A DNA stretch of 64,000 nucleotides from Neovahlkampfia damariscottae (GCA_016618085.1 JABLTG010000011.1:1-64000), one strand, 5' to 3'. Shown: positions 8,097 through 19,030, numbered from the stretch's first letter. Made by a program: numbers and translations. Notes: generated by a model from the letters alone, not told the origin.

Positions 8097-8288
8097 TTAT
8101 TTCTCCAAAAATGTACCTATAATCATGATAATCGCTCCAGTACAAATCATGAATACAAAAAATAAGTCATTTGAATATATGTTGCTTATTCGTTTTATAA
8201 AACATTCAAATGTGATTTGCATTAAACAATTGGCTATTTTTGAACATATAATACGTCTTTTTATGTTTATTTCTTCATTTTCAATCAC
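8097..8288 (-). CDS. Membrane-anchor frame downstream of BTB-like frame
   Basis: About 60 residues, basic at the N-terminus, with a hydrophobic segment near the C-terminus (FFVFMICTGAIIMIIGTF) that would span a membrane. It has no ATG of its own at the left border of the frame and follows the BTB-like frame directly, so it may be the tail of that protein. It could alternatively be chance coding. Belongs to the 7.3-8.65 kb cluster. Confidence 0.3.
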   Translation of the reverse strand: MIENEEINIKRRIICSKIANCLMQITFECFIKRISNIYSNDLFFVFMICTGAIIMIIGTFLEK

Positions 8289-8626
8289 TTTTCGTTTAAT
8301 TTCTTCATCTTGAAGGATTTTTTTTGTTTTTTTTCTTCTTCTTGATGGATTTTTTCTAAATTAATAAAATCAATATCAATACAAAGAAACTGAGACAAAC
8401 CCAAAAGTAGTTCATCAGTTGTACTCATTTTTTCACATAATAATAAATCTAACAGTTTGTTCATGGTGTCACCCGTGCAATTCAAGAAATATTCATCGTT
8501 CTTTGTTTCTAACATTTTATTCTGTTTTGCTTTTTCCCAGTAAGCAGATAACATTGGTGAAATACTTATAATATTTTTGTCTACTTGAATTTTTGTTCCT
8601 TTGCAGTTTAATGTTAATAATTCCAT
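8285..8626 (-). CDS. BTB/Skp1-fold-like small protein
   Basis: 113 residues from the ATG at 8626. The start (LTLNCKGTKIQVDKNIISIS followed by PMLSAYW) follows the BTB pattern: strand, turn, strand, then a helix after an S-x-x-L/M register. Later YFLNCTG, MNKLLDLLLCEK and LLLGLSQFLCID match the remaining BTB strand and helices. BTB domains dimerise or recruit Cullin-3. The tail is Lys/Glu-rich. Spacer copy c lies directly upstream. The family call is by fold pattern only. Giant viruses and amoebae both carry many short BTB proteins. Confidence 0.5.
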   Translation of the reverse strand: MELLTLNCKGTKIQVDKNIISISPMLSAYWEKAKQNKMLETKNDEYFLNCTGDTMNKLLDLLLCEKMSTTDELLLGLSQFLCIDIDFINLEKIHQEEEKKQKKSFKMKKLNEK

Positions 8627-8627
8627 T

Positions 8628-8662
8628 TATTATATAATTAATTTATATTATTTTTTAAAAAT
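8628..8662 (-). promoter_or_regulatory. AT-only spacer element, copy c
   Basis: TTATATAATTAATTTATATT followed by a T/A run, directly upstream of the BTB-like start codon at 8626. It is the third copy of the same element. Confidence 0.45.
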
Positions 8663-9056
8663 ATAATCAAACAAATTTTTTTTGTCCAAATTCAACAAAG
8701 ACTTGTCATTGGCCAAATTTCAACAGAAAAATTCTGGAGATTGGTCCACGTGCATTTTTTTCTAAAAATAAAAGCTCAATCATTGGTTAAAATTCAACTT
8801 TATTCATGTCCAAAGAGGACTGCATGGAGACTATCTACTCTTGGGTATTCGAAAGTTCTGAATGTTTATTAGTTATTTTAGTGCGCTTTTATAGCTCTTG
8901 TGCTTAGTTCCGATTGGTGTAAAGCTTCGAAGTAGAAGGTCGTATTTGAAATAGATGGTTTACTTTAGGACGTGTAATCGCTAAATATGGATATTTGAAT
9001 AGCCTAATTCGGATGTGCTTATCTCTGTTTAATACAACTTTGTTCCGCATGTAACA
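8663..9056. other. Gene-free stretch upstream of the LRAT pseudogene
   Basis: No coding frame is supported. Several ATTGG or CCAAT boxes occur (near 8708, 8739, 8785 and 8911), as in host promoters. From 8820 to 9050 the base composition is less AT-rich than the flanks. It may hold the former promoter of the LRAT-like gene. Confidence 0.4.
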
Positions 9057-9508
9057 ATGTCGACAATTGAAAGTTTTTTGAAAGACTACAACGCAAACCC
9101 AGTTAAATCTGATAAATTAGGAAAAGGAGACCACATATGTTTCTTTGTCAACGGAACCACCAATGTTTGGCATCATGGAATATACATGGGAGAAAATTCA
9201 GTTTGTCATAACTATCCTGAAATCGGAATCGAACTTGTTCCACTTAGTGATTTCATGGGAGATATTTCATTGAAAAAACTTCATCGTATTGATTATGAAA
9301 TATGTCTTGAAGCAGACAAGAGACTATTAAATTGGCTAAATATTTGTTAAAAACGAATAAAGAAGAATACGATTAGATATTCCACAATTGTGATTATTTT
9401 GCCGTTTATTGCAAAACTGGAGTCAAACAACCAAGCAATCAAACTGTGAAAGTGCTTGCTAAAGCGATAGAAATGGGTATTGGAGCAATAACCAAAAAAA
9501 AATTTTAA
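9057..9508 (+). pseudogene. LRAT-family (NlpC/P60-like) protein, decayed
   Basis: The first 97 residues from the ATG at 9057 contain the LRAT His-box: GKGDHICFF near residues 23-31 and WHHGIYMGENSVCH near 38-51. The catalytic Cys motif appears only in another frame, at about 9389-9420, as HNCDYFAVYCKTG, followed by plausible coding to a TAA at 9508. Connecting the two needs a frame change near 9330-9345 and crosses one in-frame TAG at about 9374; no GT-AG intron explains both. LRAT enzymes are thiol acyltransferases acting on lipids. As both catalytic motifs survive, the loss is recent, or one frame is used in some other way. Confidence 0.65.
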
Positions 9509-10217
9509 TAAAATATCTTAACCATAATGTGTATGTTCACAAGATAATCAGTTTGATGTCAATTTTAAAAGAAATTTAATCATCTCGCAGTGAATTCGCC
9601 AAATTCTTATTGGCACCAATTTTGATAGGAAAGTATTTTTTTGGTGAGTTTTATGTTTTTAAAATACTGGAAGGATCCCTGAGAGAAAAGAGAGAGTTAT
9701 CCGGTTAATATCTCATCAAAAAATCAATCATAGAGGCTTTAAAATTTTCTCATTTTTTTTTTTGTTTTTTATACCGATTTGAGAGCTCTAAGTGATGAAA
9801 AATAATTTTGTAATTGGTGTATCTCAGCGAAAAAGTAATTTTGAGGAAGGGGGAAAAGTAAGGTTTTTTTGGGAAACGGTAAATTTATGTCGCTGGAAGG
9901 TTTGCCGGTGTAAATTATGGGCTAGAGCTTGGGGCCTTCCCACCTACTTACTTAAAAACAATTCACCTCAAAAATAAAAAGGCAACTCCAGATGTTCAAA
10001 AGCCACCAGACAAAGATCAAAGATGATTGGAATCCACTCCTGAGAATAAAAGAAAAAAATCTCTTCCGAAAATTCTCAACGATTATTAGAATTATATTTA
10101 TTTTATGAACAAAGTTTTGATGATTTGTTTCAAGATTTAGATGTAAGGAAAATAATGAAAGATGAAAGTAAAAAAATTTTTTTTTAATTTTCAAACAAAT
10201 GTTATCTTTACTAAAAA
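9509..10217. other. Decayed, relatively GC-rich region, unassigned
   Basis: No intact gene. Around 9850-9960 the sequence is clearly less AT-rich than its surroundings. One plus frame reads YVAGRFAGVNYGLELGAFP and continues in coding-like style to about 10110, interrupted in several places. Another short coding-like run lies at 10087-10180 (FYEQSFDDLFQDLDV). I recognise no family. Best described as remains of one or two genes of unknown origin. No tRNA or snRNA box fits. Confidence 0.35.
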
Positions 10218-10469
10218 ATGAACAAGGAGCAAACAATGAGCAAAGGAAAAGAAAAAATTATTCATGAATCTTCAAGAAACATTAAAATTATATCCAAAAG
10301 TGATGAAAAATATCTATTTCCAGTCAGTCTCACAACTACAATACAAAATATTTTAAATATTATCAACACAGAAGAAAACTCAAAGTACACAAAAATTTAT
10401 AATTCTGAAGATTTTCTTGTGTTTACTGCAAGTCAATTGAATGAAAAAGACCAATATTTTTTGAAATAA
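10218..10469 (+). CDS. Unknown 83-residue frame, possibly a gene tail
   Basis: Starts with an ATG at 10218; Lys/Ser/Asn-rich N-terminus, then a more hydrophobic part (SLTTTIQNILNIINTEE). It may be the surviving 3' part of the decayed gene described just upstream rather than an independent gene. No CCAAT box lies close by. No domain is recognised. Confidence 0.3.
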   Translation: MNKEQTMSKGKEKIIHESSRNIKIISKSDEKYLFPVSLTTTIQNILNIINTEENSKYTKIYNSEDFLVFTASQLNEKDQYFLK

Positions 10470-10673
10470 AGAGTTTGAATTAAAGTTTTAAAGTTTTCTC
10501 AATTTTTTTGTCTTACTGAAAACTTGTGGTTTTTTATTTGTCAATTATTTGTCAATTTTTTTTGTCAACCGAGTTTTTGTCACACGGAAAAAGACCTATT
10601 TGTCTCTAACTTTCAGTTAAAAAAAGTTGACCCAAGATTATTCCTATTGGACAAAATTAGTTAAATTTGAACA

Positions 10674-11278
10674 ATGACATCAGAATCTAAAGGAGCGGAA
10701 GTGGTTAGTGAAGTGCTCATTCGTAAAAAAATAAAACTTCTAACATTATTTTTTTCATCACAGCTGGAGTTACACAAGAAGAATATTTTAATTTATTGTT
10801 GGATCATGAATTTTTACAACATGAAGCAGGTTATGTTGGATTAAAAGTTATGGAATTATTAGAAAAAGAAGAAAAAGGAGATTTCATTTATACAAAAATC
10901 AGAGAAATTCCAGACGCTGAAGTTCCATACGCAGCTCAATGGTATTTAGGTTCAGATCATCTTGAATATATTGTGAGAGAAAAGATTGATGTCAAAGATT
11001 GTTCTTTAACTTTAGTTGTTGAACCTCCATTTTTTAAAGACAGTGTTGAAGTTACAGGTGAAATTAGAATTGTAAAAGTGAACGACACTGATTGTAAACA
11101 AATTCTTAAAACCTGGTTAAAATTGAAGTAAGTTTTCTTCTAGTTTTTAAAGGTTTATTTTAGCTTTTTTGGTGGTTCTTTAGTTGAAGGTTTGTTGGTC
11201 AAACAATTAGGTGGTTCTTTGGAAAGAGTGCCTGAAGCTATTGCTGACTGGAGAAAAAAACAAGCAGAAAAAAAATAA
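10674..11278 (+). CDS. START/SRPBCC-like lipid-binding domain protein
   Basis: Three exons (10674-10722, 10764-11127, 11164-11278) joined across GT-AG introns of 41 and 36 nt give 175 residues in one frame. The start at 10674 follows ATTGG at 10646-10650. The pattern (YFNLLLDHEF at the start, a central antiparallel-sheet region, and an amphipathic C-terminal helix after FFGGSLVEGLL) resembles DUF2505/VASt members of the START superfamily, which bind hydrophobic ligands. There is no signal peptide or membrane segment. The family call is from overall pattern; ligand and pathway are unknown. Confidence 0.6.
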
Positions 11279-11651
11279 ACATGTTGTTTTTGAATTAATA
11301 CAAACTTGACTTTCAAAAAATAGCAATCCAACACAAAATAACCTTTGATCAAAGCAAATTCTTTTTCTGATTTCTCACAATGGTGTGGATTCATTCTCTG
11401 GATAATTGAGATTTTAAAAGTCGGAATGTAGAAATTCCAACTTATTAGAAAAAAATGCAAACATTTAAAAGTGGAATTCTTCTTTCGAATCTAACAAGAA
11501 ATTATTTCATGGAACCTTTTTCTCCGCTGACAACATCGTCACACTAATATTGTGTGCTTGTTTTCAAACTCCATTACTTCATAGACTGTTTCAAAACAAT
11601 CTTGTTCATAACATTTTGCTTCGAATTTGAGAATGAAAAAATAAACTCAAT
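11279..11651. other. Stretch without a confirmed gene
   Basis: Between two gene ends. On the minus strand about 11508-11620 reads like a short exon pair (KFEAKCYEQDCFETVYE, then CDDVVSGEKG after a 34-nt GT-AG gap), and 11340-11400 holds a short frame MNPHHCEKSEKEF. Neither has a convincing start. They may be the tail of an undetected small Cys-containing gene. Nothing else is recognised. Confidence 0.3.
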
Positions 11652-13473
11652 TTATTTTTTTTTGTATTGATTTTGTTTTGGTTGGTTCATAAAAAAATTA
11701 TCTGGTGGAGGTCCTTGAAAAAATTGTGGAGGTGGTCCCTGAAAAAACTGTGGAGGTGGTCCTCCCATGAATTGATTTGGGATAAAATTTGGTGGATTCA
11801 TTCCAAACATTGGTGGAGGGAATATTGGATTCATTTGAACATTTTCATCAATCATAAATGATTGTTTATATGATTCAATATTTGTTTTTGGAATTGACCA
11901 AGTTGTTGATTTATCTTTCAAAAACTCTTTTTTTGTTTTAAAATTACCAATCAAAATTTCATTGATTGATTGGTTGGAACCTTTTAAACTTTCAAATTTC
12001 TTTTGTTCATCCTTTTTTGATATTTTAGTATTTAAATCATGTTTTACTTTGATTGATTTATTTACTGTAGTCGGTTCAGTTGTTTTTTGAGCCAACGGTT
12101 GAACAGTTGTTGGCATTTGAAATGATTTTGGTTGAAATGCAGGTGTTGATGGATTAAAAACAAATGCTTTTGCATTTACATTTAAACTTGGTTTCTTATC
12201 TTTTTTTTCCGCTTCCGTTTTTGGAGATTCAATTTTGAACTCTTTTGAAAATTTCTTAATATCATTAATTACATCATCTTTAGGTTTTCTAGAACCTTCT
12301 TTTCTATTGATTTGTTCTTTTTGAGCGAATTTTCTATATTCATTATAAATCTCCGGAGTTATAGTTGGAGAACTTGCTGGATCTAAAGATAGAACTGGAG
12401 TCATTTTGGTTTTTAATTTTGGTGATATCAAAACAGACATTGAACGATTTCTTTCATTTTTGATTTTTCTAATTTCATCATCATCAAATGAGATTGCATC
12501 ATCTTCTACTGAATATGAATTACTTCTTGTTCTTTCTTTTGGGTTCGGTGTTGAAGTTAATTCAGTTTTATCTTCTGATTTATTTCTTCTTGAAGGAGGT
12601 ACATAAGATCCCTCTTTTGTGGCTCTAATTACTGAGCTGTATCTTTAAAAACGAAAATTTAAAAAAAAAAATTCATACAAATCTTCTTCTGTCATATTAA
12701 CATCTTTACCTCTATCAAGTGCTACTTGAACATTTCCAATCATACTGGTTGACTAGAAAAATTAAAGACTAAAAATAGATTTACGTTTTCTATTTCCTTT
12801 GCCATTTTAGAAGCATATTTTTCATTTTCTTTATAAAACATTGAAGATTTATCTAATTCAGTTGTGTAATAATTTTCATTATATGAACTTTTTACGCCAT
12901 ATTTTCTTTCATTTACTTCAAATTGATTCCAATTTTTATTTCCTTTCATTGATTCCAAACCACCTGTTGAAGAACTATCTGATTCAAGTGGCATATCATC
13001 ACCAGTTTCAGGTGTCCAAGGAACTAATTCTTTTTCTTTAATTTCTTTATTTTTTGTAATAACTCCATCAATAACAAATGCTTTAAAAAAAATAAAAAAA
13101 TTTTTCTTTTTTTTACAATCATCTTTTTGATATTGTTCTTTTTCATTAGCAAAAGTAATATCTTTTGCTGTTACATCAATTATATCTTTTGATTGAAAAA
13201 TAAACGTATCAAATACTTTAGAACTTTTTTGAGAGCTTTTTAACCTAACAAGTTTTAAAACAATTGAGAATTCTTTTTCAACATTTGCTGAGTGAAATAT
13301 TCCTTCATATGTTTCACCTGACTTTGTCAATACTTCTACTACTTGTCCTTTAAAATTCAACAACAAAAAAATAATTCTGTCTTTTTGAACCCTGTTTTTG
13401 GTCAAAAATGTTTTTTTATGAATTACTTTTTGGTGTCTTTTTTTTTGGTGAGGCTTTGTTTTTGTTGACTCAT
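11652..13473 (-). CDS. ATXN2: Ataxin-2 / Pbp1 homologue
   Basis: Five exons from the ATG at 13473, with short introns near 13400-13426, 13085-13121, 12755-12785 and 12645-12680. Domain order: an Sm-like domain (VVEVLTKSGETYEGIFHSA), then LsmAD with the signature W-N-Q-F-E-V-N-E and YTTELDKSS, an EGSYVPPSRR block, a PAM2-like motif (LNVNAKAFVFNP) that would bind the MLLE domain of poly(A)-binding protein, and a Pro/Gln/Gly-rich tail. Ataxin-2 is a cytoplasmic translation and stress-granule factor. The architecture is complete. The promoter is shared with the divergent splicing-factor gene; ATTGG lies at 13507-13511 between the two starts, which are 112 bp apart. Confidence 0.9.
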
Positions 13474-13585
13474 TTTTCTTTTTTTTTCAGTCAGGAAAAT
13501 GTTCTGATTGGCTAATCCTTCAACCACAACAACTTTTTACTTGTCGTTGAAGTTGCTGTTTTTTTTGAAAAGTAAAAACAATAAA
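13474..13585. promoter_or_regulatory. Divergent promoter, ataxin-2 / splicing factor
   Basis: 112 bp between opposite start codons at 13473 and 13586, with a single ATTGG at 13507-13511. This exemplifies the window-wide rule that a CCAAT/ATTGG box in either orientation precedes host start codons. Confidence 0.6.
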
Positions 13586-14696
13586 ATGAGTACAGTATCA
13601 CAAGATGAATTGAATAAATTGGAAGAAGAATATCAAAAAAATCATTCCACCTCAAAAGAAGAGCATGAATCAAAAAATTACAAAGATGAAGAATATAGGT
13701 CTTATAAGGACGATAGGTATTCAAAAAGAGATTATGATGACAGAAGATATCGAGGTGATGATAGAGAAAAACATTATAGAAGGTATAGAGACGAGGATGA
13801 CGACTCCAGAAAGTCAAGAAGATGTCGAGATGAAGATGATTATCGTAGCAGTAGAAGACATCGAAGTTCAAGAGATGATTATGATGATAGAAGGTATAAA
13901 GATCATAGAGAAAACAGAAGAGAAGAAGATTATGATGAAAGAAGGTCGTCAAGAAATTACAGAGACGAAAGAAGAGAAGAACTTTATGAAATATTTGGTA
14001 ACTTCATTTTCTATTCATTTATTTTTTTTTCTTGTAGTTGGTGGAATTCCTTTTGAAGCTAAAGAATCAGAAATTTATGATTTATTTTCTGAATTTGGAA
14101 AAATTAATAAATGCCATTTAGTGAGAAATAGAGAAACAGGAGAACACAAAGGATTTGGATTTATTAAGTTTTATGAAAAAAAAAACATGGAAGAAGCAAT
14201 AGAAAAAATGAATGGTTCACAATTTTTAGGAAAATTTTTAAAAGTGAATGAAGCAGCAAAGAAAGATGAAAAATACAACAAAATTGTAAAAAAATATTCA
14301 AAAACTAATTTTTTAAAGAAAATCAATAGAGAAGAGGATATAAAAATATCACATTCAAATCGTTATATTTTGATGCAAAAACTGGCAAGAACAACAGAAG
14401 AAAATCCATCAAAATGTATTGTTTTAAAAAATATGGTTGAGCCTGAGGCTATAGATAATGAATTACAAGAAGAAATTAAAGACGAATGTTCAAAATTTGG
14501 AAAGGTTGAACAATTGATTATCTATCAACAAGAGGTTAATTCTGAGATTGATGTTAAAGTATTTGTTCTTTTTAATACTGTTGAAGGTGCCACAAAAGCT
14601 CAAAGTAAATTGCATAATCGATTTTTTGATGCAAAAAGAGTACATTGTGAATTCTATGATGAAAAAGCGTTTTTGGAAAGAAATTTTGAAGAATAA
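13586..14696 (+). CDS. RS-RRM-UHM splicing factor (PUF60/RBM39/SPF45-like)
   Basis: Two exons with an intron at about 13996-14038 (GTAACTTC...TTGTAG). Residues 1-135 are Arg/Asp/Ser-rich with many SR, RD and RY dipeptides, a charged RS-like domain. Exon 2 starts an RRM: VGGIPF as RNP2 and KGFGFIKF as RNP1. The C-terminal domain is a U2AF homology motif: KCIVLKNMV, an acidic helix, SKFGKVEQL, and the Arg-x-Phe loop as HNRFF with following ACF-like VHCEFY strand. UHM proteins bind SF1 or SF3B1 ULM peptides in early 3' splice site recognition. The single RRM is fewer than in human PUF60 or RBM39, so exact orthology is open. Confidence 0.85.
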
Positions 14697-14837
14697 ATTT
14701 TGATTTACAAACTATTGAATGAACCTTTATTGTTAGGTTGTATCATTTTTAGGAGGATACTAATCAATATTTCAAGACCTATTCTATCATCAACATTCTT
14801 ACATTTATCTTTCAAGCGTTGATTAAAAATATGATAC

Positions 14838-15899
14838 TTAATATTCTTCGTAGTCATCTTCATCAGTTGATATTAATAAAATTGGAATTTTCAAGAATGT
14901 ATTCAAAAATACAATGGAATATAATATGATTGGAATTAACAATAATGCAGAAATTAAAAATAAAATACTAATGTATATATTACTAAAACCAAATGTGAGT
15001 ATCTTATAAATATAAGTTTCAGTATCAGGTTCACCAATGACTGTTGGAAATAAACAAAATTTATCTCCGCATATTAAATAAACTATCGGGCTTGAAAAAC
15101 CATAAATTGAATAGATCATCATTAAAGTAGGAACAAAAAAGATGAATATTGATATTGGTAATTTGATAATTGAATACAGAATACCCAATCTGTAGATGTT
15201 AAAATTTCAATTTTTATAAATCTTACCCAAATTGATGATTGAAGAAGAAATAAAAAATGGTTAGAAATAAGTTTTTTTTTCTTTCTCCTCTTTGTATTAG
15301 TCTTGTTTGTATTTCATGATTTGAATTTGCTTTCAAATAAGTTGTTTCTTTTTTTTCGACTATAATAATAGATTCATCTTCATCGTCTTCAAAATCATCA
15401 TTATTTTCATAGTCATAATAAATATATCCTAAATGTTAATTTTTTGTTTGTTTTTACTTAGTTTTATTTTCAAGAAAAATTTGGATAAAGAAATGTCAAA
15501 AGAAATCATTAATTTAACCAATAAGGAAGCAATCATAAATGTAAATAATCCAGTAAATGAAACAAATGTTGAAACTCCAAACAATAATGATGACTAATTT
15601 TTGTTAAATTAAGACTAACTTCAGCTTACCCAAATCAAAATAAAAAAAAGAATTCCAGAAAACAAATTCATAATTGAGAAGAAATAATATAAAATTGGAT
15701 TAATTGAGAATATAATTTTTGCCAATTCCAACATTTTTGATGTGAAATTTTTTTTTTGTTCTTCGTTTTCAACTTGTGCTTTGTATTCACGTAAAAAATT
15801 ACTTCCTCTTTCTCCAGTGAAAGATCTTGATGTATAAAGTGTTAACTCATCATCCTCAGTGAATTGGTCATAATCTGTTGAATCTTCTTCTTCATTCAT
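14838..15899 (-). CDS. Polytopic membrane protein, unknown family
   Basis: Four exons with GT-AG introns near 15598-15632, 15431-15459 and 15191-15227 keep one frame from the ATG at 15899 (ATTGG at 15912-15916) to 14838. About 320 residues: an acidic N-terminus with possible phosphosites, two or three transmembrane segments, an acidic soluble loop, then at least three more transmembrane helices (FFVPTLMMIYSIYGF, ISILFLISALLLIPIIL) and an acidic tail ending YEEY. A Cys pair lies in the loop ICGDKFC. No family is recognised. It is divergent to the coiled-coil gene at 15990. Confidence 0.7.
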
Positions 15900-15989
15900 G
15901 ATTTTCTTCTGATTGGTTGAAAAAAATCAACCAACAGTTTTGTGCAGTTCTAATTCGCCAACAGAGACGAAAAAAAAAACTTCAAACAA

Positions 15990-18112
15990 ATGAGCAACGT
16001 TAGGCATTCAAAGCCCTATGTGAGAGGAAATACTGCACCTGTAACATCAACAAAGAAATTAAATATCGAAAGACCAAAAAATTATTTCAAACATTACTCA
16101 GAACCAAATAATAGAAGTAATACAACTCCAACTTCAAGTGATTCTTTGAAATTATCCTTTGAAAATAATCTTCAAGCAATGAAACCAAAACAAATGGATG
16201 CGCCACCAAAATCTGTCAACGAAATTGAACTGGAAATGACCGTAGGAAAAAGAATATAAATTTATATTATTTAATAGATTAGTACTTTACAAGGTAAAAT
16301 ATTTAATTATGAAAGAAAATACGAAGAAGTAAAAAAAAAAAAAAAATTAATTTTCGTCATTAGAAAGACAAGAAAATAATAGAATTACTCGGAACTATAA
16401 CAAAATTAAAGACCGACCTAACAAGTAAAGAAAATGAAAATGAAAAAATTTCCAAACTTCAAAGTTTAATCAACGACAAAGATGCAGATTCAAATGAACA
16501 AAGAAGAAGAATAAAAGAATTAAAAAATAAAATAGAAAAACTGGAGAAAATGAAAATAAAAGAACAAGAAATAAAAAAAGAAGAAATGATTGAAGAAGAA
16601 GAAGATGATGAAGAAGATGATGATTCGTTAATTTATTTATATGAAGAAGAAATGACGAAAAAAAGAAAATTTGAAGAATCACAAAAACAACAAGAATCAC
16701 AAAAGCCTGAAACATCCGAATCTTTAATATTTGATGCTGCTCCAAATCATCAATCAACCAATAATACATCACCAAAAAAAAAAGAAAAAAAATTTAATTT
16801 AAAAATGAAAACTATTTCATTTAAGGTTTATAAAGAGAAATTGAATGATATTTTTTTAATGATTTCATCAAATGATAAAATATTATCGGAAGAATTTCAT
16901 AATATTTTGATGAATCAAGTAATGACTGAAAACAAATCACCTATTTTATTATTTCCAATATTAATGAAATTTATTGATTTTTCAAAGAAAAATGAAGATT
17001 TTAAAATGTTAGAAGCATCTCTTAATATTTTGTTATCATTATTTATTGAATCAAATGAATTTAGAAAATTGAATTTTAAAATACCTGAAAGTTTAAGAGA
17101 AGAAAAATCATTCATTGTTGAAAATGATATTAATGTAAGAAATATATTTTAAATTCAATTTTTTTTTGATTAGATTATTAATATTTCAAATCTTAATACT
17201 TTTGGTAAATTGGAGAATAATCGTATTTGTTCAAAATCAAATGTAAAAATAGAAATAAATAAACAAAATGATTTGAATATTTTAGATTCAAAATTTTTAA
17301 AAAAGAAATCAAAAGAAATGAAGAGAAATTTGAAATTTTTTGTTGAAGAAATTTTGATTTCAACTTTTAATTGGTTTTTAGAAAAAGTTATTTTTTTAAA
17401 AAGAAATGAAAATACAGTTGGTTTGATTGAATCAATTTCATTGAAATTGTTGAAAATAACAGAAATATTGACCAATGAAGTCTTAAAAAAAAATGAATTG
17501 TGTTCATCTGATTTATTGATTTTTTCGAAGTTTTTTGATGAAAATATCATAAAAACATTACTATTTACACCTTTAGTCTTTGATTTAAATGTTAGAATTC
17601 AAGCAATGACTCTATTTTCAAAAATATTTTCTTTAAATGAAGAAACGAACCAAGATGATTCAATTTATCTATTTTTTAGAATTTCAGAAATACTTACTTT
17701 AAAGAATCGATTACTATCACAAAATTCATTTCAAGATGTTTTTTGTTATTTCAATATCATCTTGGACTTTTATTCAAAAATATTATTGGATTTAAAAAAT
17801 GTTGAGTTTTTAAAAAGAAATGAAAAATTTGATGCATTGATTAAAAATATAGTTTCTTTTTTAGAGAATGAATTGAACTATTATGATTCTTCAGATGACG
17901 AAGAAAATGAAAAAAATGTAAAATTTGAATCAAGTGAAAAATCATATTGTTATTTTTTGATTCAAAAAACATTGAACATTTTATGTTTCTTTAGTAAATT
18001 GATTGATTTAAAAGAATGCACAAATAATGATTATGATTTGTTATCATTATATTCAACTTTAAAGTATCATCAAAAATATTTAAAAAATTTTGAATTTTTA
18101 TCAAAATATTAA
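15990..18112 (+). CDS. Coiled-coil, acidic, helical-repeat protein, unknown
   Basis: Exons from the ATG at 15990 are joined by GT-AG introns near 16240-16276, 16333-16364 and 17136-17174, giving about 635 residues. The N-terminal 80 residues are Ser/Thr/Asn-rich; then a coiled coil of about 90 residues (16365-16580), a strongly acidic patch (EEEEDDEEDDDS), and a long all-helical C-terminus, probably HEAT/ARM-like by rhythm. The coiled coil plus acidic patch plus helical layout recalls checkpoint adaptors such as ATRIP, but no diagnostic motif was seen, so no name is given. It shares a 90-bp divergent promoter with the membrane-protein gene. Confidence 0.65.
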
Positions 18113-18202
18113 GAATGTTCTTCATTGTAAAAAGAATACTTAAAGATGGAAGAGTTTTTAGTTTTGAATAAAATTTATTTAACTTTCATTGGTCATTTTA
18201 AA

Positions 18203-19030
18203 ATGTCTAAGTTTGGGAGACTAGTTAAAGTAAAAAAACAAACAAACTTAAATCCAGGATAATGTTGCATTCTTTGCATGTGATATTCAAAAAAACTTCA
18301 TGAAAATTATGCCACAAGCAGAAAGTGTAATTTTTGTGGGAAAACAATTGGTTTGTTTTTTTTAAAATTAACAAATTGAAGACAAAGGCAAGTAGAATAT
18401 TAAACACACCAATTTTCATCACTGAACAATATCCAAGTTTTTTTTTTTTTTTTTCTAATTTTCTAAATAAGAGTACTTTGGGAATACTGAACCTGAAATT
18501 ACTGATGAATTACAAAATCCAAAGATATATCATAAAATGAAATTTAGTATGCTCACTGAAGAATTAGAAAAGGATTTAATAACTTCAGGTCGAAAACAAA
18601 TTGTTTGAAAAAATTAATTTAAAAAAACAAAAGGTTCTCTTTGGAATTGAAGCTCACGTTTGTATTTTACAAACATCTTTAGAATTAATGGAAAAAGGTA
18701 TTTTATCACTATTAAAATCTTCAAAAAAGGATACGAAGTTCATTTGGCAGCAGGTTCTCAAAAAGGAAAAAATTAAATTTTTTAAATAACAGATGGAGTT
18801 GCAAGTCAAAGACAATTTGATAGAAGTGTAGCATTTGATGTAAAATAGAAACTCAAAATTAATTTTTCCAAAAGAGATTAAAACAAAGTGGTGCATTCAT
18901 TTCTACTTATGAAAGTATCTTATTTCAAATTGTAAGAGATGCTAAAAATGAAAATTTTAAAGAAATTTCAAAATTATGCAATTCTAAATTTACAGGAGAA
19001 AGACCAGATCCAGGACAATACATTATTTAA
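18203..19030 (+). CDS. ISOC2: Isochorismatase domain protein (ISOC1/2-like)
   Basis: Not visible as a single open frame. Eight exons separated by seven introns of 31-39 nt (18224-18257, 18351-18381, 18437-18471, 18603-18633, 18698-18729, 18754-18792, 18840-18874) join into one 196-residue frame. Conserved isochorismatase-family landmarks follow in order: FFACDIQKNF (catalytic Asp), FITEQYP, KMKFSML (catalytic Lys region) and FGIEAHVCILQTSLEL (nucleophile Cys), then the C-terminal family region from FISTYES. ISOC proteins are cytosolic or mitochondrial hydrolase-fold proteins of uncertain substrate. ATTGG lies at 18188-18192, 11 bp before the ATG. Four donors are non-GTA (GTTA, GTTT, GTTC). 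Confidence 0.9.

Noticed and set aside
9370-9380. In-frame stop in the LRAT-like region as possible recoding
   Set aside because: The codon is TAG, not TGA, a frame change lies close by, and no SECIS-like hairpin follows.
9820-9960. Structured RNA gene (snRNA or SRP-like) in the GC-rich patch
   Set aside because: No U1-U6 core motif, no A/B box and no CCA-like end; a decayed coding frame explains it better.
766-10660. CRISPR array suspected from regular repeats
   Set aside because: The repeats are degenerate, adjacent without unique spacers, and part of transposon arms in a eukaryotic genome.
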